Assembly: GCF_000495915.1 (NCBI RefSeq)
Contig: NZ_AOFQ01000051.1
Location: forward strand, 1 to 60,714
Direction of reading: 5' to 3'
DNA: 60,714 bases
Source of the DNA: Stutzerimonas chloritidismutans AW-1
GTDB taxonomy: Bacteria > Pseudomonadota > Gammaproteobacteria > Pseudomonadales > Pseudomonadaceae
The notes beneath the pieces are model-generated. The model was not told the DNA's origin and ran no database searches. It saw only the letters and a list, made by a program, of their open reading frames with translations. This document shows positions 53,081-60,714 of this stretch, in pieces (the first letter of the stretch is position 1; every line of letters starts with the position of its first letter). A program made the position numbers and the translations under genes.

Positions 53081-53107
53081 CGAGTCCACTGAGCATCAGT
53101 GAACTCG
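53081..53107 (+). other. hairpin in the leader of the 96-residue gene
   Basis: CGAGTCCACTGA (53081-53092) is opposite TCAGTGAACTCG (53096-53107), 11 of 12 pairs with a three-base loop. It ends three to four bases before the ribosome site GGAG of the gene starting at 53121. It may be an RNA control element or a repressor site. Confidence 0.5.
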
Positions 53108-53120
53108 ACTGGAGCGCCTC

Positions 53121-53411
53121 ATGTTCGGCAAGTCTTCGCACACCTTCGAAATCAACTACATCTACCAGAACGACCCACGCGCCGAGACCTACGACGCGGA
53201 TGTCGACAGCCTGTCCCAGGGTGAAGCCGCGCGCCATCTCATCCAATTGCACAATGCCGATGCCGAGAACAGCCTGGTGATGCCGAAGGCCGACGCCGAC
53301 GAGGCGCGGCTGCTGGAGCAGGCCGAAGTCATGGGCATCACCGATATCCGCGTGACCCGTGTTCCGAAACAGGACAAGGGCGAAACACCCGCTCATTACA
53401 AGCAGCCCTGA
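53121..53411 (+). CDS. small conserved-looking hypothetical protein
   Basis: A 96-residue acidic, soluble protein with no signal peptide. The N-terminal strand TFEINYIYQNDPRAETYD and the regular ADADEARLLEQAEVMGITDIRVTRVPK give the impression of a real alpha/beta domain. GGAG CGCCTC ATG is a good ribosome site, and the gene has a well-formed hairpin leader. It converges on the LysR gene with a 21-bp gap. I recognise no function. Confidence 0.75.
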   Translation: MFGKSSHTFEINYIYQNDPRAETYDADVDSLSQGEAARHLIQLHNADAENSLVMPKADADEARLLEQAEVMGITDIRVTRVPKQDKGETPAHYKQP

Positions 53412-53417
53412 ACCACC

Positions 53418-53450
53418 ATTGCGGGTGCGGCGTCAGCGCTGCCGCAATGC
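53418..53450. terminator. convergent stem-loop between the 96-residue gene and lysR
   Basis: CATTGCGG (53418-53425) pairs with CCGCAATG (53443-53450); the loop holds GTGCGGCGTCAGCGC. It overlaps the LysR stop codon and lacks a T run. Could serve both strands weakly. Confidence 0.4.
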
Positions 53451-54332
53451 CTCGCGCGTCACCAGATCCATGAAGGCCTGTGCTAGCGGCGACTGCTCCT
53501 GGCGGCGCTTGACCAGCCACACGGCTGTGGTGGCGTCCTGATCCGACAGAGTGCGGAAGCGCACTCCGTCGATACGGATACGGCGAAAGGATGCCGGCAG
53601 CACCGACACGCCCAATCCCGCCGCGACCAGTCCGATAATTGTCAGAGCCTCGTTCGCTTCCTGCGCGATGCGCGGGCTGAATCCCGCCTGTCGCGCCAGA
53701 TTGAGCAACTGATCGTAGAGCCCGGTGCCGTAGCTGCGCGGAAAGAACACGAAGGGCTCGTCGGCCAGCTCCGCCAGAGCCAGGCCCTCCTCCCCTGCTT
53801 CGGCAAGCGAATGCCCCGTATGCATCAGCGCTACCAGTGGCTCGCTGAACAGCTCGACGGTCTGCAGGCCCGGCGGCAAGACAAAGGGACGGATCATGCC
53901 GACCTGCAGCGTCTCGTCCTGCACCGCGTCGATCACCTGCTTGCTGGTCATCTCCTGCAGCGCGAGGTGCACCGCTGGGAAGGCCTGGCGGAAGGCCAGA
54001 ATCGCCCGCGGCAGAATCGACGTAAAGGGCGCTGACGAGGTGAAGCCAACCTGCAACTCGCCGATCTCACCCTGCTCGGCACGCCGCACCACATCGACCG
54101 ACTTGTCCACCTGAGCCAGCGTGCGCCGGGTCTCGTCGAGAAACAGCCGCCCCGCGTCGGTCAGCGACACCCGGCGGTTGGTGCGATCGAACAGGCGCAC
54201 GCCCAGTTCCTGTTCAAGGGCCTGGATCTGCTGGCTAAGCGGCGGCTGAGAGATGCGCACCAGTTCGGCTGCTCGACCGAAGTGCAGCTCTTCGGCCACT
54301 GCCACGAAATAGCGTAGATGTCTCAGTTCCAC
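53433..54332 (-). CDS. LysR-family transcriptional regulator
   Basis: A 299-residue regulator. The N-terminal helix-turn-helix (VELRHLRYFVAVAEELHFGRAAELVRISQPPLSQQIQALEQELGVRLFDRT) is a CatR/BenM-like LysR start, and the effector domain follows (LQVGFTSSAPFTSILPRAILAFRQAFP). GTG 54332 is chosen because GGAGC lies six bases upstream and LysR proteins begin with this motif; ATG 54398 would add 22 residues with no ribosome site. It diverges from the MFS gene over about 190 bp, so it probably controls it. Confidence 0.92.
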   Translation of the reverse strand: MELRHLRYFVAVAEELHFGRAAELVRISQPPLSQQIQALEQELGVRLFDRTNRRVSLTDAGRLFLDETRRTLAQVDKSVDVVRRAEQGEIGELQVGFTSSAPFTSILPRAILAFRQAFPAVHLALQEMTSKQVIDAVQDETLQVGMIRPFVLPPGLQTVELFSEPLVALMHTGHSLAEAGEEGLALAELADEPFVFFPRSYGTGLYDQLLNLARQAGFSPRIAQEANEALTIIGLVAAGLGVSVLPASFRRIRIDGVRFRTLSDQDATTAVWLVKRRQEQSPLAQAFMDLVTREALRQR

Positions 54333-54521
54333 GTGCGCTCCAAACGATTCGTAAAACATATCAATAAGGTCGAATAATATATTGGATAGCTTAAACAAAG
54401 CTTCCTATCATTTCGCCCATAAACCCGAACAACAGCAGTCGCGCCCCTTGATCGAAAAGGGATCACAGGCGTAACGGGCTGCTTTTGGCCGGAAAAAGCG
54501 AATCGGACAGAGGTCTCCATC

Positions 54522-55787
54522 GTGAGCAGTACGCACGGCGCCAGTGGCGCGTCAGCAGAGATACCTGCGCCTGGCGCGCCCATCAGCCATACCGAGAAAG
54601 GCACGCAGCGCTTCGCGCGCACTGCCCTGGCCCTGTTCGCTGGCGGCTTCGCCACCTTCGCCCTGCTGTACTGCGTGCAGCCGATGATGCCCATGCTGTC
54701 GCAGGCGTTCGGCATCAACGCAGCGCAGAGCAGCCTGATCCTTTCGCTCTCGACCCTGACACTGGCCGTCGGATTGCTGATCACCGGACCGATCTCCGAT
54801 GCCATCGGCCGCAAGCAGGTGCTGGTCGTCTCCCTGCTCGCTGCCGCCGTGTTCACCGTCGGCAGTGCACTCGCACCTAGCTGGGAAGGCGTACTACTGA
54901 TGCGCGCGCTGGTGGGCTTGGCGCTCAGCGGGGTGGCTGCGGTGGCCATGACCTACTTGAGCGAAGAGATTCACCCGCAACACCTCGGCCTGGCGATGGG
55001 GCTGTATATCGGCGGCAATGCCATCGGCGGCATGAGCGGACGCTTGCTGAGCGGCGTGCTGGTGGACTACCTGTCGTGGCACAGCGTGCTCGGAGTGATG
55101 GGCGGTCTGGCGCTACTGGCGGCGCTGTTGCTCTGGCGCTTCCTGCCGGAGTCGCGGCACTTCCACCCACGCCCGTTGCGCCTACGCGGCTTGCTGCAGG
55201 GCTACACGCTGCATTTTCGCGATGCCGGCCTGCCGTGGCTGTTCCTGCAGGGGTTCCTGCTGATGGGCAGCTTCGTCACGCTGTACAACTACATCGGCTA
55301 TCGGCTGATTGCCGAGCCGTTCCACCTCAGCCAGACCATGATCGGCCTGCTGGCGGTGCTCTATCTGTCGGGCATCTACAGTTCGGCACAGGTGGGCGCG
55401 CTCGCTGATCGCTTCGGCCGGCGCCGAGTGTTCTGGCTGGTAATCGCCCTCATGTTGGCAGGCGTGGCCCTGACCCTGTTCGACCGACTGCCGCTGGTAC
55501 TGCTGGGCATGCTGCTGTTCACCTTCGGTTTCTTTGGCGCCCATTCGGTGGCCAGCAGCTGGATCGGCCGCCGCGCGCAACAGGCTCGCGGCCAGGCGTC
55601 GTCGCTCTATCTGTTCAGCTACTACCTGGGCTCGAGCATCGCCGGCACGCTGGGCGGCGTCTTCTGGCACGCTGCCGGCTGGGACGGCGTAGGTCTGTTC
55701 ATCGCCTCGCTGTTGCTGATCGCCCTCGCCGTGGCCCTGCACTTGGCGCGCCTGCGCCCACTGCCGGAGCCGCAAGCGGCTCACTGA
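54522..55787 (+). CDS. MFS transporter (YnfM-like)
   Basis: A 421-residue, 12-helix major facilitator protein with a soluble 30-residue N-terminus. The loop 2-3 motif GPISDAIGRKQ (about 89-99) and LADRFGRR (about 290-297) are the family motif A copies. The YnfM-type MMPMLSQAFGINAAQSS in helix 2 is present. Likely an efflux system for a small molecule; the inducer of the adjacent LysR may be its substrate. GTG start with GAGG eight bases upstream. Confidence 0.92.
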   Translation: MSSTHGASGASAEIPAPGAPISHTEKGTQRFARTALALFAGGFATFALLYCVQPMMPMLSQAFGINAAQSSLILSLSTLTLAVGLLITGPISDAIGRKQVLVVSLLAAAVFTVGSALAPSWEGVLLMRALVGLALSGVAAVAMTYLSEEIHPQHLGLAMGLYIGGNAIGGMSGRLLSGVLVDYLSWHSVLGVMGGLALLAALLLWRFLPESRHFHPRPLRLRGLLQGYTLHFRDAGLPWLFLQGFLLMGSFVTLYNYIGYRLIAEPFHLSQTMIGLLAVLYLSGIYSSAQVGALADRFGRRRVFWLVIALMLAGVALTLFDRLPLVLLGMLLFTFGFFGAHSVASSWIGRRAQQARGQASSLYLFSYYLGSSIAGTLGGVFWHAAGWDGVGLFIASLLLIALAVALHLARLRPLPEPQAAH

Positions 55788-55796
55788 GCCGGTAAA

Positions 55797-55827
55797 GCAA
55801 AACGCCCCGCAAATGCGGGGCGTTTTC
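55797..55827. terminator. bidirectional rho-independent terminator
   Basis: AACGCCCCGC (55801-55810), loop AAAT, GCGGGGCGTT (55815-55824), then TT on the plus strand and AAAA on the opposite side. It separates the converging MFS and hemE genes. Confidence 0.9.
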
Positions 55828-55844
55828 CTGGAGCCGCTGGCAAA

Positions 55845-56909
55845 TCAGCCGTGGTACTGCGCCGACAGCTCGTGGACCGACTCGATGAAGGCGCCGGCAT
55901 GAGCGGGATCGACTTCCGGCGTGATGCCGTGGCCCAGGTTGAACACGTGGCCTTCGCCATGGCCGAAGCTGGCCAGAATGCGCGCCACCTCCGCGCGGAT
56001 GGCATCGGGCTTGGCATAGAGCACGCTCGGGTCCATGTTGCCCTGCAGCGCGACCTTGCCGCCGACGCGGCGGCGTGCCTCGCCGATATCGCAGGTCCAG
56101 TCCAGCCCCAGCGCCTCGACGCCCGAGTCGGCCATCGATTCCAGCCAGAGGCCGCCGCCCTTGGTGAACATGATGACCGGCACGCGGCGGCCGTCATGTT
56201 CGCGAATCAGGCCATCGACGATCTTGCGCATGTAGGCCAGGGAGAACTCCTGATAGGCCGCGGCCGACAGGCTGCCACCCCAGGAATCGAAGATCTGCAC
56301 CGCCTGGGCACCGGCGAGGATCTGGCCATTGAGGTAGCTGGTGACCGACTGCGCCAGCTTGTCCAGCAGGGCGTGCATCGCCTGCGGGTTCTCGTAGAGC
56401 ATCGCCTTGGACTTGCGGAAATCCTTCGACGAGCCGCCCTCGACCATGTAGGTCGCCAGGGTCCAGGGGCTGCCGGAGAACCCGATCAGCGGCACGCGGC
56501 CATTGAGTTCACGGCGAATGGTACGCACTGCGTCCATTACATAGCCCAGGTCCTTCTCCGGATCGGGAATCGGCAGCGCCTCGATGTCCGCAACGGTGCT
56601 CACCACCTTCTTGAAGCGCGGTCCCTCGCCGGTCTCGAAGTACAGACCCAAACCCATGGCGTCCGGCACGGTGAGGATGTCGGAGAACAGGATCGCGGCA
56701 TCCAGCGGATAGCGATCCAGCGGCTGCAGCGTCACCTCGCAAGCGAGTTCGGGATTCATGCACAGGCTCATGAAGTCACCGGCCTTGGCGCGGCTGGCCC
56801 GGTACTCGGGCAGATAGCGGCCGGCCTGGCGCATCATCCACACCGGGGTGACGTCGACAGGCTGCTTGAGCAGGGCACGAAGGAAGCGGTCGTTCTTCAA
56901 GACGGTCAT
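55845..56909 (-). CDS. hemE: uroporphyrinogen decarboxylase
   Basis: A 354-residue enzyme of heme synthesis that removes four carboxyl groups from uroporphyrinogen III to give coproporphyrinogen III. Landmarks are [15 protein letters not shown] (Arg in the active site, about 22-36), [14 protein letters not shown] with the catalytic Asp, [17 protein letters not shown] and [15 protein letters not shown] near the end. Start ATG 56909 begins MTVLKNDRF as in other Pseudomonas. It is downstream of gltD but separated by a terminator. Confidence 0.97.
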   Translation of the reverse strand: MTVLKNDRFLRALLKQPVDVTPVWMMRQAGRYLPEYRASRAKAGDFMSLCMNPELACEVTLQPLDRYPLDAAILFSDILTVPDAMGLGLYFETGEGPRFKKVVSTVADIEALPIPDPEKDLGYVMDAVRTIRRELNGRVPLIGFSGSPWTLATYMVEGGSSKDFRKSKAMLYENPQAMHALLDKLAQSVTSYLNGQILAGAQAVQIFDSWGGSLSAAAYQEFSLAYMRKIVDGLIREHDGRRVPVIMFTKGGGLWLESMADSGVEALGLDWTCDIGEARRRVGGKVALQGNMDPSVLYAKPDAIRAEVARILASFGHGEGHVFNLGHGITPEVDPAHAGAFIESVHELSAQYHG

Positions 56910-56953
56910 GGCAGGGTTCCAGCGTAAAAGTGCCGTGCATTGTCGCAAAGCAG

Positions 56954-56982
56954 AAAAAAAAAGGCACGGCGAGCGCCGTGCC
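56954..56982 (-). terminator. rho-independent terminator of the gltBD operon
   Basis: On the minus strand GGCACGGC-GCTC-GCCGTGCC is followed by nine T (plus-strand A run 56954-56962; stem 56963-56982). It lies between the gltD stop and the hemE start. Confidence 0.92.
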
Positions 56983-57048
56983 ATTTAGCTATGGGCTTGA
57001 TTCAAATCAGGCCACTCCGGGCGCCCTTCGATGCCCGGCAACGCCCGA

Positions 57049-58518
<1,470 letters not shown>

Positions 58519-58531
58519 TCAGGGTGAGCAA

Positions 58532-58554
58532 CGGCCCCGCGTTGGCTGGGGCCG
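58532..58554 (-). other. stem-loop between gltB and gltD
   Basis: CGGCCCC (58532-58538), nine-base loop, GGGGCCG (58548-58554) lies in the intercistronic gap, without a T run. It may adjust the ratio of the two subunits by protecting or slowing the transcript. Confidence 0.4.
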
Positions 58555-58574
58555 CTGCCTGAAGCGGCTTATTG

Positions 58575-60714
58575 TTATTGCGGGTTGGCCCGGGTGCTCG
58601 ACAGCAGCGAAGCCAGGTTGGCCGCCTTGGGCTTGACCAGCCAGAACCGACGCAGGTAGTCGTCGAGATTATCCAGCAGCTCAGCCCCCCACTCACTCGC
58701 GGTTTCAGCAACGTATTCGCGCAGCACGTCCTGCAGATGGCTGCGATAGGCTTCCATCGCCTCGCCGGTGATGCGCTGCAGGTTGACCAGCTCGTTGTTC
58801 ACCCGGTCCACGAAACTGTTGTCCATGTCCAGCACATAGGCGAAACCACCGGTCATGCCCGAGCCAAAGTTGTGTCCGGTCTTGCCAAGCACGCAGACGA
58901 AGCCACCGGTCATGTACTCGCAGCAATGGTCGCCAGTACCCTCGACAACTGCGTGGGCGCCAGAGTTGCGTACCGCGAAACGCTCACCCGCGGTACCTGC
59001 AGCGAACAGCTTGCCGCCAGTAGCGCCGTACAGACAGGTGTTGCCGATGATCGCCGAATCCTGGGACCGATAGCTGGCGCCCTGCGGCGGCGTGACCACC
59101 AGCTTGCCGCCGGTCATTCCCTTGCCGACGTAATCGTTGGCATCGCCTTCCAGATAGAGATTGAGGCCACCGGCGTTCCAGACGCCGAAGCTCTGGCCGG
59201 CAGTGCCTTTGAAGCGGAAGGTGATCGGCGCACCGGCCATGCCCTGGTTGCCATGCTGGCGAGCGATCTCGCCGGAGACACGGGCACCAATGGAGCGGTC
59301 GCAGTTACAGATTTCCAGTTCGAACTCACCACCGCTCTTGGCATCGATGGCGCCTTTGGCGAGCTTGACCATTTCTTCGGCCAGCAGGCCCTGGTCGAAC
59401 GGCGGGTTCTTCTCGACCAAGCAGAATTGCGGCTTGTCGGCGGCGATGTTGCTGCTGCCGAGCAGGGGCGACAGATCCAGGTTGTTCTGCTTGGCCGTTT
59501 CACCCGGCAGCACTTCGAGCAGATCGGTACGCCCGATCAGTTCGCCCAGGCTACGCACGCCCAGCTTGGCCAGCCACTCGCGGGTTTCTTCGGCGACGAA
59601 CTGGAAGAAGTTGACCACCATGTCGACGGTGCCGATGAAGTGATCCTTGCGCAGCTGCTCATTCTGCGTGGCAACGCCGGTGGCGCAGTTGTTCAGGTGG
59701 CAGATGCGCAGGTACTTGCAGCCCAGCGCGATCATCGGCGCAGTACCGAAGCCAAAGCTTTCGGCGCCGAGGATCGCGGCCTTGATCACGTCGAGGCCAG
59801 TCTTCAGGCCGCCATCGGTCTGCACCCGGACCTTGCCGCGCAGGTCGTTGCCGCGCAGGGTCTGGTGGGTTTCGGCCAGGCCGAGCTCCCACGGCGAGCC
59901 GGCATAGCGAATGGAGGTCAGCGGCGAAGCGCCGGTGCCACCGTCGTAGCCGGAGATGGTGATGAGGTCGGCATAGGCCTTGGCCACACCGGCGGCGATG
60001 GTACCCACGCCCGGCTCGGCCACCAGTTTGACCGAAACCAGCGCCTGCGGGTTGACCTGCTTGAGGTCGAAGATCAGCTGGGCCAGATCCTCGATGGAGT
60101 AGATGTCGTGGTGCGGCGGCGGAGAGATCAGTGTGACGCCCGGTACTGCATAGCGCAGCCGCGCGATCAGGCCGTTGACCTTGCCACCAGGCAACTGGCC
60201 GCCTTCACCGGGCTTGGCGCCCTGGGCGACCTTGATCTGCAGCACTTCGGCGTTGACCAGGTATTCCGGCGTGACACCGAAGCGGCCGGTCGCTACCTGC
60301 TTGATCTTCGAGCTGCGCTCGGTGCCGTAGCGGGCCGGGTCTTCACCGCCCTCACCTGAGTTCGAGCGCGCGCCGATGCGGTTCATCGCCGCGGCGATGG
60401 CTTCGTGGGCTTCCGGCGACAGGGCGCCCAGCGAAATACCAGCGGAATCAAACCGCTTGAGAATCGCCTCAAGCGGCTCGACCTCTTCCAGCGCCAGCGG
60501 CTGCTCAGCCACCTTGACCTTGAGCAAGTCGCGGAGCATGGCCACCGGACGCTGGTCGACCAACGCGGTGTATTCCTTGAAGCGGCTGTAATCGCCGCTC
60601 TGCACCGCGACCTGCAGCGCGCTGACTACATCCGGGTTGTACGCGTGGTATTCGCCACCGTAGACGAACTTCAGCAGGCCACCCTGCTGGATCGGCTTTT
60701 GGCTGGTCCCGGGT
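58575..60714 (-). CDS. gltB: glutamate synthase (NADPH) large subunit, C-terminal part (cut by window end)
   Basis: The frame is open from the right window edge to the stop at 58575, giving about 712 residues of an enzyme that is normally about 1480. Upstream of the apparent start at 60605 the frame continues with [13 protein letters not shown], so that start is not real. Present are the FMN/synthase domain ([43 protein letters not shown]), the 3Fe-4S cysteines ([18 protein letters not shown]) and the C-terminal beta-helix with repeated G-x-x-G-G turns. The N-terminal glutaminase domain lies outside the window. Confidence 0.97.
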   Translation of the reverse strand, partial: PGTSQKPIQQGGLLKFVYGGEYHAYNPDVVSALQVAVQSGDYSRFKEYTALVDQRPVAMLRDLLKVKVAEQPLALEEVEPLEAILKRFDSAGISLGALSPEAHEAIAAAMNRIGARSNSGEGGEDPARYGTERSSKIKQVATGRFGVTPEYLVNAEVLQIKVAQGAKPGEGGQLPGGKVNGLIARLRYAVPGVTLISPPPHHDIYSIEDLAQLIFDLKQVNPQALVSVKLVAEPGVGTIAAGVAKAYADLITISGYDGGTGASPLTSIRYAGSPWELGLAETHQTLRGNDLRGKVRVQTDGGLKTGLDVIKAAILGAESFGFGTAPMIALGCKYLRICHLNNCATGVATQNEQLRKDHFIGTVDMVVNFFQFVAEETREWLAKLGVRSLGELIGRTDLLEVLPGETAKQNNLDLSPLLGSSNIAADKPQFCLVEKNPPFDQGLLAEEMVKLAKGAIDAKSGGEFELEICNCDRSIGARVSGEIARQHGNQGMAGAPITFRFKGTAGQSFGVWNAGGLNLYLEGDANDYVGKGMTGGKLVVTPPQGASYRSQDSAIIGNTCLYGATGGKLFAAGTAGERFAVRNSGAHAVVEGTGDHCCEYMTGGFVCVLGKTGHNFGSGMTGGFAYVLDMDNSFVDRVNNELVNLQRITGEAMEAYRSHLQDVLREYVAETASEWGAELLDNLDDYLRRFWLVKPKAANLASLLSSTRANPQ

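Noticed and set aside
55851..56927. 358-residue frame opposite hemE
   Set aside because: Antisense to hemE; shadow frame.
58572..60359. 595-residue frame opposite gltB
   Set aside because: Perfectly antisense to gltB with its conserved motifs; a shadow frame.

Overview
The window reads as a high-GC gammaproteobacterium of the Pseudomonas / Stutzerimonas type. The basis is the hemE-gltD-gltB block at the right end, the Pseudomonas-like codon use, a tRNA-Met 3' end with typical Pseudomonas sequence, and a Pseudomonas-type aryl polyene cluster. It splits into a genomic island (about 1-32107) and ordinary chromosome (32108-60714).

Island, left to right. (a) 1-1228: four perfect 127-bp tandem repeats plus a decayed fifth, then two small genes that look like mobile-element backbone, ending at a perfect palindrome that cuts into an FMN hydroxy-acid dehydrogenase gene. 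(b) 1229 to about 24300: a catabolic block for a hydrophobic substrate. It holds an aldolase, an aldehyde dehydrogenase, an SDR, an envelope transport set (MMPL/RND pump, YCF48-like protein, DUF1329, DUF1302), and a CoA-based degradation operon (two SDRs, a saccharopine-dehydrogenase-like reductase, CoA ligase, frameshifted SCP2-type thiolase, acyl-CoA dehydrogenase). A divergent MalT-like LuxR regulator probably controls it through CCCCC-N(4-5)-GGGGGAT sites found at two promoters. The first and last genes of this block (hydroxy-acid dehydrogenase, DUF58) are both broken, so it looks like a captured chromosome segment. (c) About 24300-31733: a defence-type zone with a DUF262/HNH-like protein, a Fic protein, an antitoxin-like fragment behind twin palindromes, a NERD protein, and an AT-rich, tightly overlapping three-gene cassette that I do not recognise. 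Its first gene carries a PD-(D/E)xK-like nuclease signature. (d) 32062-32107: the 3' half of tRNA-Met(CAT), which marks the right attachment end of the island. The integrase and the intact tRNA are outside the window.

Chromosome: an SLC13-type transporter, O-acetylhomoserine sulfhydrylase (metY), thioredoxin 2 (trxC), then a 17-gene aryl polyene (APE) operon (36198-52529) in which nearly every gene overlaps the next. It encodes a chain-length factor, two ACPs, an acyl-ACP ligase fused to a dehydratase, a glycosyltransferase, two acyltransferases, an MIO ammonia-lyase, a thioesterase, a LolA-like protein, an MMPL exporter, a flavoprotein with both halogenase motifs, a lipoprotein, and two ketosynthases with a dehydratase and a ketoreductase. 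The likely product is a membrane-anchored aryl polyene with a head group made by the ammonia-lyase and possibly halogenated. Two small genes, a LysR/MFS divergent pair, hemE, gltD and the 3' part of gltB (cut by the window end) follow.

The best candidate for an undescribed system is the three-gene cassette at 28824-31733. The ammonia-lyase/halogenase-equipped APE cluster and the twin-operator catabolic block come next.
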